A DNA stretch of 62,500 nt from contig RPFO01001269.1 of assembly GCA_009746045.1 (NCBI GenBank), forward strand, positions 2,501 through 65,000, in the 5' to 3' direction. Origin of the DNA: Mesostigma viride. Its lineage: Eukaryota; Streptophyta; Mesostigmatophyceae; Mesostigmatales; Mesostigmataceae. The position numbers and the translations under genes are program-made. The notes under the pieces were generated by a model, which saw only the letters and a program-made list of their open reading frames with translations, did not search any database and was not told where the DNA came from. Positions 54,019-62,500 of the stretch are shown piece after piece (within the stretch, counting starts at the first letter, position 1; each line of letters opens with the position of its first letter).

Positions 54019-54431
54019 TTCTCACGTGCGGCCTGCGGCCGGGTGACAATTCTGCCTTTGCCAACAAAGCTCGCAGTTCTTAAGCCTTGCATTTCTTCAG
54101 ATTCCCGCCCAAAAAAGGGGCCGTGAAGTGGGCAGTACGTACCCGACTGAAATTTCAAAATAAGATCGCGTCGAATTGTGAAAGTTCAGACGGGTCAGTA
54201 CTTAGTAGAGATACGAAATCTGTGGCTTCAAATCGTTGCCCTGTCGTTCTGGCATCCTAGCCGCGCAAAACGTAAAAAAACCGCGGAAAATACGGCATTA
54301 TACGTGATTATGCGTCATTATGCGTCGTAATACGCTCAAACGCATAAGTATAAAAAATTATGCGCTAAATCCAGCGCATGAAGTATTATACCGTATAATA
54401 CCGTATAATACGGCGCATAATTGTACACTGA

Positions 54432-55824
54432 TCTCAGGTAGGTGGTGCCCCACGTGTGAGCAACGAAGGGGTAGCAATGATGAGGTGGCTGAGCACGTGT
54501 GCTGGCGGAATCACGGTGGGTCCAGCAAGAGCATGGAGGCATGGGGGGCGGTAGCCCTCTTAAATGACCTCATGTCACTGCAGGATGGCCTCAACATTGG
54601 CATGGTGTGCAAGGAGAGAGGGGGGGGGGGGGGGGGGGGGATTGTGCTAAGCCAAGGCAGCAGCGCCTGTACGCAGCAGAGGTGGTCAGCGATGGTGACA
54701 CATCCTGGTACGCTGTGGTGCAGGAGAAGCTCACGGAGCACGTGCCAGCCAAGCAGGAAGATCTGAACCATTTAGGCAACTGCCTGTATGGTTCACTTCT
54801 GAAAGCAAGGAAGGAGCACTTGTCCAAGCTGCCCAAGGTTCTCACAGATGATGTCATCACCCACATATGTACCAGTTTCAGGTGGTGCATTCGCATTAAT
54901 GGGCACATGAAGGGGGAGTGGCTGTCACTGGCAATGCACAACCTGATAGACCACTGTTTCAACAAGCACGACGGGTGTGAGACGTACTGCAACCACCACA
55001 AGGACAACGAGACTAAGGAGGTGACGAAGGAGGATTGGTGTGGCGTGGCAAAGAAGACCAGCAATAGGCCGGGCTGGAAGGGAGGACGCTGGCTGCCGCC
55101 TGCCGAGGCTACCAGCAAGGGGGTGATTGTGGACGTGCGTGGTGTGGTGGACAACGCCGTTGAGAAGTATGTGACCCCTGCACTGCTTGACCGCTGCAAT
55201 CATGATGCCTCGTCCAACCTGAATGAATTCCACCACTCCGTGCAGATCGGCTTTGTGCCAGGGGGCAAGGGTGGCTTTGCGGGTTTGCGTTGGCCGTATG
55301 CCTGCATGATGGGCGTGCTCAAGGCCCGTGATGGAGAAGATTGGTGGTCAGTGCTGGCGGCCAAGCTGGGCATAGCGGTGACCGAGGCGGTGACGGACCA
55401 GCTGGAGACGTTGCGGAAGGAGCGCACCCTGAAGCAGGAAACCAAGCGGGACCCTAACTTAAAGAGACGGCAGCAGAAGCGGTCGCGGATTGCAAAGAGG
55501 CTGAACTGGTCCAAGGAGAAGGAGGCAGCCGCCAAGTACGAGCATGGATGCGGCTATGAGGATGTGGCCAGCGGGGAGGACGAGGGGGGAGATGCCAGCA
55601 GTACCAGCTCTGATGATGGCGTGGACAGGGTGTTGTGCATCAAATGCATGGGGGCGGCTAGCACTGACGCCAACCCCTTCCTGCTGTGCGACACCCCGGA
55701 TGTGGATGGGCATGGGGCTCACATGCTGTGCGTTGGTCTCACCCTCAAGACCCTGCCCCAGGAACGGGAACCGTGGTTTTGCCCCAACTGCTGTGGGGAG
55801 GGTGACAGCTCAGATGAGGACTAG
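54432..55824 (+). pseudogene. Kolobok transposase, C-terminal part with PHD finger
   Basis: Just right of the hAT end the frame reads RWCPTCEQRRGSNDEVAEHV and CWRNHGGSSKSMEAWGAVAL. After a 21-base poly-G run (54620-54640) the frame changes and continues AAEVVSDGDTSWYAVVQEKL, with the DGD motif at 54691-54699. LNHLGNCLYGSLLKARKEHL, HDGCETYCNHH and NHDASSNLNEFHHSVQIGFV follow, all in the order of the Mutator/Kolobok transposase domain. The C-terminus is acidic and ends with a PHD-type zinc finger at about 55632-55795: VLCIKCMG, PFLLCD, HMLCVGLTL, WFCPNCC. PHD fingers read histone tails; here that would imply chromatin targeting (inference). The gene is broken by the hAT structure and possibly by the G-run. 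Confidence 0.8.
54620..54640 (+). repeat. poly-G run of 21
   Basis: An uninterrupted homopolymer between two coding frames of the transposase. It is either within a short intron (a GTGCAAGGAG donor-like site lies before it and CCAAGGCAG after it) or a frameshifting or mis-assembled run. Confidence 0.7.
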
Positions 55825-56672
55825 TCCTAGCCGCCATGTGTTATTAGGTGCCTCATGCCATCATGGGTGTTGCATTGTAGGACCATGGTGTTGTTTATTT
55901 TTACTTTCATGATGTTTATTGACTCTGCCCTGCCCCAGCAGGGGGATTGTCTATGCATGTATTGGTGGAACCCCTTTGCCTGCATGTTGCATGGCTTACA
56001 GGGTGGTAGTTGATGGCAGTAGTTTATGCCATGATTCTATCTTAGAATGACCTGAATTTTGAGACCATGATAGTTTGCATAATCAATGACGTGCTGGCAC
56101 CTTGTTTGCCCCACTTGGTGGTGGGCAAGGTTGTGATTGGTGCAGCCATTTGGCATAAAACCGTATTTTCGTGCATTTGTTTTTTCATACAAAAGTGTTG
56201 GCTGTTCACATACGTGGTCAGAATGAGCTGAAAATTGGTGCCATTGATATTCCCACCCTGTGGAAGTTATTTTTATCTCCCTGGGCCCAACCCATGCGTA
56301 TTTGATTTGATTTTTTTTTTTAAGTCACAAAAAAGACGTTTTTCGGTAAACTGCATAAGTATGCCCAGACGTGCGATTTTGGTGCTGCAAATTAGCTCCA
56401 TTCTTTGGTCTGGGTGGGGATTTGAACTTTTTATGGTGTTTGGTACACAAGTGTGTGGGGGTTGTCCTAGGCAATCCGTGCTTGTAGGACGTGTCCTTGC
56501 CAGATTTAGCTCCCTGCACATGTATTGTGATGGGCCTTGAACTCAACAAGTAGTGGGATGCATGCCCAAGGGTCATATTTATGGTCCCCCATCATCATTT
56601 GCATTGCCAGCATGGGTATTGAGTGCAAAACATGTGTATTCAATTTTGGGGGGGGCAGGTCCATCCGGACCC
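55825..56672 (+). other. 3' part of the Kolobok element, non-coding
   Basis: Sequence from the transposase stop to the right end of the element. AT-rich, no ORF supported; the right inverted end is at about 56657-56672. Confidence 0.6.
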
Positions 56673-57613
56673 TTAACCAGATTTTTTGTAAGTGCGCATG
56701 AATACCCACGGTTTACCGCTGCTTCCCACCTCTCCCTTATCGCCAAGGGCAGAAGGGGCCTGCTCTTCGGAGCGACGAGAGGGTACAGGGCGCCTGCCAC
56801 CCTCCCCATGCCGACAGGACCCCCCCGACCGACGGCAGCCGCTGCCATTGGTGCACCCTCCTCCGCCTCTGGTTTCTTTTGACCCCCATCTTTATGAAAA
56901 ACGCCCTGCTTCCCCCGTGCACGCCGCCACAGGGATAAAAAATCCCCGGCGGACACTTTACCCGAGGGCAAATCTAGCGCTTCCTTCAGGGCTCGTCACC
57001 TTGCACTGTCCTTTTACAGGGCTCTCCGCCAAAACCCGCCTTCTCTAAAAACCGCCTTCCCTCTTCATTGACTTTCAAAATTCAAGTCACTACTACGGGC
57101 TCCCAACTGGAGCCCTGCCGGCGCACCCCAGCGCCATGGGGGAACACGTCCCTAGGACCAGCGCACCTCAACCCTTCACCAATATTTTGAACAACAGCGG
57201 GTCACCTCTCCGTAACACGGGGAGGCTCGCAGCGTCGACTTACATTGGGCGTAGCAGCCACAGTGGCCGCAAAGCGGCCCCCCTAGCGGCCAGCCCACCT
57301 TTCCTCACATTGGAAAGTTGCGAGCTGCAAAAAGGCCTCCCTACGTTCACCACACCACTCTAAGTACGGTGTGAAAATGGAAAACAAAGCACATGTCTCA
57401 AGGCGCCGCGCCCCCCTCAATCAAGGGCGGGCACGGTTGCCAGTAGGCACTAGTACCGGCGCACCGCCGGTCCCCTTCTCTCTAGTCCTACTAAGTAACA
57501 ACAAGCACCTTACATGGTGGAGGTGACGTACGGTAGAGCTACGCTACAGGCGGCAGATCGGCCCCCTTTGAGCCCGCCGCAACATAACTATAAAATGAGC
57601 AGATAGCTAAAAA

Positions 57614-57829
57614 ATGGCGGATCCATTAACATCTTCGGAGGCTCAGATCAGCATTTCAGCCTTTATAATGCCTTTTTACACGTTCAGCATTGCCTGCCAA
57701 GCCGCCATGCCTGTCGCCCGGAATTTCGTCACTGTCGTGCACACGCACACCAAAATCTCGCATTTGGCACCACTTTCGGGTACTTCTTACGAGGCTGCAT
57801 TCGATCTGGCGCGGCTCGGACCATTGTGA
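57614..57829 (+). other. short ORF after repeat X, uncertain
   Basis: A 71-codon ORF (MADPLTSSEAQISISAFIMP...) starts at the very end of repeat X. A hydrophobic stretch of about 20 residues could span a membrane. No family is recognised and there is no splice or promoter evidence. The sequence 57830-58474 beyond it shows nothing that can be named. Confidence 0.2.
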
Positions 57830-58474
57830 TGGTCTCCCGGATGTGCATTCAGTGTGATAAAAACTGCGAAAACAGCTTATAATGCCTGTAGAAAGCTCTT
57901 TGCGACAGTGTTTTCCAGGCGAGTTCATTGATCGTTTGATGCCAGATACAAAAAGCAAAGGGGGGCATCGTTTTTAATTAGTCGGCATGCGATTTCGAGA
58001 TGTGATGGGTCGGGCAGACAACCTCGCCACGACATGCTGGGCTCAAGCTTCGCATCTCCCGGCAGCCATAAAGAAGTGCAGATTAAGCGAGGTGAGCGAG
58101 CTAGAGGGCCCGGGATTGCTGCTAACGAAAGGCAGCTTCTCAAAGGATAGAGAGCTGGATTAATATAAGGCTTTCTCAAGGGCATTGTGCAGTGGTTATT
58201 ACCACCTTGTCCAGATGTTTGCCCTCGTCTTTCTGATTTCAAGACTGTTTTAAAGAAGGATAGGATAGCGTTTCCAACGTTGTTGCTCATTCGTTACTAT
58301 GAAGAAAGAGCCTTTTCAGTTGCTGACAGCGAGGTGGAAGCTGCCTCATGCAAACTACCCAGGCAATGCAAGTGATGCAAGGTGAGGCCATGCATGGCTA
58401 ATATTGACTTCATGCGTGAGTTGGGCACTGATGTGGCTCATGGCTGTGTGTGTGTCTAGCTAGGTGAGCGGGGC

Positions 58475-60690
58475 ATGTATGGAGGGGTGCGATGGTGCGG
58501 GCATGTGAGGGCAAATGGGCGGGCACATGCCTGGCTGGTTTGGGTGTTGGGTGGTTAGGTGGTTCGGTGATCGGGTTGTTGAGTGGTTAGGTGGTTAGGT
58601 GGTGTTTAGGTGGTTGTGTAGCTGGTTGATTGGTTGGTTGGTTGGGTGCCTAGGCAGTCTTGCGTGGGAGGCTTAGGCTATAGATGCTTTGAACAAGGGA
58701 AGCCTAGGCGTGGGTGGGTTCCATGGCAGGTGGCTGGCTGAAAGGTGGATGCCGTGGTAAATGGCTGGCCGAGTAGCTGGGAGCACAGGCAGTTGGAGAG
58801 GGTGGGTGGGTGGGTGGCTGGTCATGGTGGGTGGATGAGTGTTAGGGTGCTTGGTCATAGGCGGATGGCCAGGTGTCTGGGTGATCGATACTGGCTTTTG
58901 GGACTGCGAAGTGGCTGGGTTGTTGGAAGCCTGAGTGAAGCAATCTCACGGTTTTGAGGGTGGTGGGTTAGCGGTTGGTTGGTTAGGGATACGTGTGGGT
59001 GGGTGGGTTGGCGGGTGGGCCATTGGTGGTTGGTGGCTGGTGGATGTGTAGATGACTAGGTGTGGGTGGGTGGGCGAAGGGACGGGTAGATGGGCGGGTG
59101 GGCGCACAGATATGAATGCGTGGGTGGGTTTATGGTTGGGACCGACTCACCTATCGCGGGTGAAGGGCTGTGCAGGTTGGGGGTGAGGTGGGTGGGTGGG
59201 TGGCTGAGAAATGGCATGTGTGGGTGGGCCAGTGGGTATGAGGGTGTGGGGGCACTGAGTGGTTGAGTGGGTACTTGTAGGTGCGTGGGTGGGTCAAGGG
59301 TGGGTTGTCGGATGGTGCATATGGGGCCAGCTGGCTGGGTGTTTAGGTGGTTGGGTGGTTGGCTCATTGGATGGGTGAATGCTTCCTTATTACCTATAGG
59401 TGTGTGGGTTGCGCGGGTGCCTTGCTGGGCGGGTGGATGTCCAAGTGGGTTGGTAGGTGGTTGGGTGCCTAGGTGCACGCGTGGTTGTATAGGTGGGTTA
59501 GCACGTGCGCGGTTTGCTGGGTGGGTGGGCCACTGGGTGGGTGGACGTGTGGGTGGCTGGGTGCACGGGCGCGCGAGGGTGTGAGCAGTTGTGTGGGTGG
59601 GTGGCCAGGTGGCTGCATGGGTGGGTTACTGCATGGGTGGCTCGGTGAGGACAAAGCGCAAGCGATGGAGACATGGGATATGCCATTTCCATATCACGTG
59701 AGCATACGTGTATGCCAGGTGACAGTGTGCCAACGGCTGGGTGTCACTTCACCTTGATGTTCGCTTGGTATGTTCTTGACATATATTACACGTATATATC
59801 TTGCATGGTGCGTGTTGGTAGCAACCGAATGGCTGTGTTCTAGTGATGTGGCATGTATTGTTCACCTTTCCTTCCCATTGTGCAATGTGCCAAGTAGTTT
59901 AGAGGTATGGTGTCATGGGGTAGACATGAACGTGCACTGCACATCACAGCTTTGTGGCATACTGAAAATGTCTACCTTACATTATGCATTCTGCTAGCAA
60001 TGGTCACCACTCAGGCATTCACAGACACCAAGGTTGTGCACACTGTATGTAATAGTCATTATTGAGTTGCCTGCAAAGCTTTATGTGCCGTAGCTTGGGG
60101 AGTGTCTTGGTGGTTGGTGTTGTTAAAATTGTGAAAAAAGAGAAAAAATGGCGACACATGTTGGAAAATGTCACCATTTTGGGCTCAGTATGATCTGAAT
60201 TTTGGCACATGAATTTGGGGACCGTGTGTCAGGTGCTGGCATGATGACAATAGGTTTGGGAGTCATTCTGACATGATTTGGACTTGATATTGATTAAAAT
60301 AGCCATTAATGACAAATGCTAGCAAAATGTTGTTGGCATTTGTCACTTATTAGGGCTCCAAATGCTCTAGAACTTTGTACAAGGTCAGAACAACTACTAT
60401 TCGTCACGGATGCAAAGTTGCAACATAATTTGAGTTGACTTGTTGTTTCTAGGCATGCATGATGGCAAGTGGTGTATGTGGCCAGCTTTGGCCTAGGATC
60501 TGGAGTTAACTCAAGCAGGGAATACCATGTAAACTTTTCATTTTGACTCAGCTGCTCCACCACTAGCCAGGCACATCTCGGGGAGTGGTGGGACCCAATC
60601 CTTGGTCAATCCAGCCATAAACCTGTCATGGGACATACTTTATGGAAAAAGGCCATTTCAATGTGTTGTGTTGGAGGCAGATGGTTCGCA
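58475..60690. repeat. segmental duplication, copy 2
   Basis: Colinear, diverged copy of 25770-28925 without the expanded GGGT and GGGTCAGT arrays and without the 28190-28770 segment. Both copies are in the same orientation about 32 kb apart. No gene is supported. Confidence 0.85.
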
Positions 60691-60829
60691 AGGATAGGTG
60701 GCAGGTAGTCATGAAGGAGACCACCCCCAAGCTAGTGGGGGCTCCGCGTGTGACCGCATATGGCATTCACAGTGATTGGGGCCCTGGTGCCCACAACCCC
60801 ATAACTAGGTCTTAGATAGCTAGCTCCAT

Positions 60830-60948
60830 CCATCCCATCCCATCCGGCGACTGTACTGAGGACTTATGCTCACGTAACGTTGTTACTTGTTAATCAATCA
60901 ATTAATTGTTAATTAATTAATTAATTAATTAATTAATTAATTAATTGA
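60830..60948 (+). mobile_element. LINE-D-like 3' end with hairpin and (TTAA)n tail, second copy
   Basis: GAGGACTTATGCTCAC, then GTAAC-GTT-GTTAC at 60874-60886, and a long TTAAT tail to 60948. Compare 35980-36030, where the same stem reads GTGAC/GTCAC. The tail may be shared with the minus-strand LINE fragment to its right. Confidence 0.55.
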
Positions 60949-61136
60949 TGCCTAGTCTATCCCGGAAAGTCCACGGGTGGCGCCCCGGCCGCGCTCAGCC
61001 CGGGGCACGCCACGTGAGAACAAGACACCTATAGGTTGGGCGGGCTTGGTGCCTGCTGAGCTATCCATAGTGTCTACCTGATCTATGCGTGCGAGGTGCC
61101 CGGCTAGGCCCAGGGCGCCTGTGCCTGATAACATGG
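60949..61136 (-). pseudogene. LINE-C-related ORF2 fragment
   Basis: The minus strand reads GALGLAGHLARIDQVDTMDS, KPAQPIGVLFSRGVP and ATRGLSGID with a stop. AGHLARIDQVDT is close to AGHLARTDQVNT in the remnant at 36697-37617. The rest differs, so this is a relative or a short 5'-truncated copy ending at the TTAA-rich tail. Confidence 0.5.
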
Positions 61137-61207
61137 TAAATCAGCATACAAATCCTCAGGGCGAATGTGCATGCTGAATGGGATATTATATATCGGACTC
61201 ATGTCAG

Positions 61208-61497
61208 CTAGGATCTTTCTTACGTTTCGGGTGAAAAGCATATGTAAAGAGAATTACGTTTCGGGTGAAAAGCATATGTAAAGAGAACCTTACTAGTTTG
61301 GGTGTGTTCTGATTGGCCGAGACCTGTAGGATTGCGTGGGACTCCTCTGTATCTCGAAGGCCGGAGATAAGCTTTGCCTGTTTGTCACCATAGCCATCAA
61401 GCGGATACCCTCTATAATGTGAATTTCTAATAACCAAACATCCTCACTTCAGGCCCGGTTATTGGACAGCCATATCCGGTAGGCAAAAAGTCTTGTG
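61208..61497 (+). repeat. dispersed repeat, copy 2 (matches 34265-34545)
   Basis: Same sequence blocks as copy 1. It additionally has a 34-bp tandem duplication (61219-61286; ACGTTTCGGGTGAAAAGCAT unit) absent from copy 1. Confidence 0.7.
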
Positions 61498-62428
61498 TCT
61501 GTATGAACATGCAAAGAGACGCCCGACCAAAGGGGAGCACCGCTCTCTACCGCGTAAGTACCGGCCGTCTCGTAGGAAAGACCTCTAGACGGGAAACGAC
61601 CACCCCCTACGATCCAGGAGAGTGCTAGGAATCTCCCCCGTCTCTTCGGGAGTCCGTTATATCTTTAATGACGGAAGGTAAAAGATCTGTATATTTTGTG
61701 GAGCAGAGGCCACCATTTTATTCCGTTACGTACATCGTGACGTGGAAATGTGGCCTTGCAAACGCATAATGCAATTCGTGACACATGTGTGATGCAGCAG
61801 TATGGGAAATCTGTGTCAAGAATCAAAGTCGTTGTGATTGTTTTGCAAGAGAGACCATGACAACCTCTTATGTAGTACTTCAAATTGTAATATACAATAT
61901 TGGACGAGATGTTTTATTTTGGCACGCTAATGGTCTCCAACCCTTTGTGTGCATCAACATGGACGTGTTACATCCTTTGTTCTCGGACATCGCTTTCCAT
62001 TTCAGCCCGGCCTAGCGACCACCCACATGTTGGCAGGCTCACTCCCTAATGCATAACCACGACGCAACCCCCACAACCTCATGACAGGCCTGTGTCCTGG
62101 TTCCCCAGCTTCGTCGCCGATTCCTCAAGCATCTGCGAATCTTCACAGCCCTTGCACCAGTAAGGTAAGCGTTCCAGCTCAAGCAAGTTTGGAACATGCT
62201 GGGCTGCATGGATGTAAACTGCAGTTGGCCCTCTTTCCGGCCATGGAGGTTGCGGTGCTTGCATATGCATCACGGTGGAATTTTGCGGTGTTGCGTCCGC
62301 GCACATGGAATTTTACGTCTGGTACAGTCCCTGACACTTGAAAGGGGATGCCCAAGAAGGTTGTCGAGAGGGAGGGAAAGAAAAAAAAATCACGCATAGG
62401 GGCAAGTGGACGTGTGCGCATGTGTCAC
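61498..62428. other. stretch without a supported gene
   Basis: Short ORFs only. A possible exon end, CACCAGTAAG|GTAAGC near 62165, cannot be linked to anything. Confidence 0.35.
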
Positions 62429-62500
62429 AGGTGGACAAGGATGCCAATGCCGCCTCCTCACGTGAGTTTGTTCTCAACTACGCGTACGTACCACTGTGCA
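62429..62500 (+). CDS. possible exon running off the window
   Basis: After a TGTGTCACAG acceptor-like site the sequence reads VDKDANAASSREFVLNYAYV to the window edge without a stop. Alternatively the exon is only 30 bases and ends at CTCAC|GTGAGT. Composition is protein-like; the family is unknown. Confidence 0.25.

Larger units (their letters stand above)
48494..54430. mobile_element. hAT composite with 1.85-kb inverted arms
   Basis: Both outer ends begin with the same hAT-type terminus, CAGTGTACAATTATGCG, in inverted orientation. The arms (48494-50349 and 52589-54430) are nearly identical and each contains the 5' terminus plus exon 1 of a BED-type hAT transposase. The right arm continues into exons 2-4. 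The left arm ends in intron 1. The flanking 8-mers, ATGGGAAG and ATCTCAGG, do not match, so a normal hAT duplication is absent. Between the arms are a LINE-A-like tail and a minisatellite. The structure interrupts the Kolobok transposase gene. Confidence 0.85.
47019..56676 (+). mobile_element. Kolobok-like DNA transposon with TTAA duplication
   Basis: TTAA at 47019-47022 and 56673-56676 flanks an element of 9,650 bp with short inverted ends, GGGTCCGG..GGACC on the left and its complement on the right. The target TTAA is shown empty in repeat X copy 1. The element encodes a split Mutator/Kolobok-type transposase (47536-48416 and 54432-55824) and a small upstream ORF. A 5.9-kb hAT structure sits inside the transposase gene. 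Without it the element would be about 3.7 kb, a usual size for autonomous Kolobok elements. Confidence 0.85.
46956..57615 (+). repeat. repeat X, copy 2, split by the Kolobok element
   Basis: The left part, 46956-47022, ends ...GTAGCATTTCTTAA and the right part begins at 56673 with TTAACCAGATTTTTTG and runs to 57615. Joined with one TTAA removed, they align with copy 1, which reads TTTCTTAACCAGATTTTTG on the minus strand at 45342-45361. The Kolobok insertion thus duplicated TTAA. Confidence 0.85.

Overview
This window is eukaryotic nuclear DNA, mostly transposable elements (TEs) and satellite repeats. The introns are GT-AG, there is an LTR retrotransposon with a chromodomain integrase, several LINEs, hAT and Kolobok-type DNA transposons, and long microsatellites. 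A Root_cap-like secreted gene and the types of TE present suggest the green lineage, most likely an alga. That placement is inferred from protein families only. The longest host-like coding exons are in the Root_cap-like gene (31117-32809). Other host candidates are a divergent ubiquitin-like ORF (22968-23201), a 3'-terminal exon of an unknown gene (382-481), and a Cys-rich gene remnant on the minus strand (3352-3812).

Left third (3.9-18.7 kb): nested retroelements. An ORF1-only LINE (4674-6681, minus, 12-bp target-site duplication) lies beside a related, apparently 5'-inverted copy (3868-4632). To its right is a second LINE ('LINE-B') whose ORF1 is split by a complete 9.5-kb Ty3/gypsy chromovirus (7238-16724; LTRs about 99% identical; GGAGG duplication; Met-type primer-binding site; polypurine tract; extra ORF after integrase). 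If the gypsy element and one duplication are removed, the LINE-B reading frame closes exactly. LINE-B ORF2 breaks off within an APE endonuclease start at about 18.06 kb, followed by another ORF1 fragment.

Middle (19-43 kb): minisatellites, the ubiquitin-like ORF with an adjacent 101-bp palindrome, and the Root_cap-like gene region. That region contains a G-rich stretch which recurs, diverged, at 58.5-60.7 kb. Further right are a possible Helitron, LINE 3' ends, and a non-LTR element with an N-terminal RING-H2 finger and a C-terminal restriction-like endonuclease (38.4-43.1 kb). The RT domain of that element is interrupted by a 769-bp element with 29-bp terminal inverted repeats.

Right third (43.2-57.6 kb): a solo LTR of the gypsy group (CCGGG duplication), a 490-bp (ATGA)n array, and copies of an approximately 1-kb repeat ('repeat X'). 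One repeat X copy is split at TTAA by a Kolobok-like transposon (47023-56672) encoding AT-hooks, a Mutator/Kolobok-type transposase and a terminal PHD finger. That transposon is itself split by a 5.9-kb hAT structure with 1.85-kb inverted arms. One arm belongs to a hAT transposase gene with a continuous model of four exons; the other is a broken copy. The insertion order can be read from the nesting.

Across the window, LINE 3' ends share a plan: a small terminal stem-loop followed directly by a short tandem repeat, (TTAA)n, (ATGA)n or (TTAC)n. Some stem pairs change in a compensatory way between copies.
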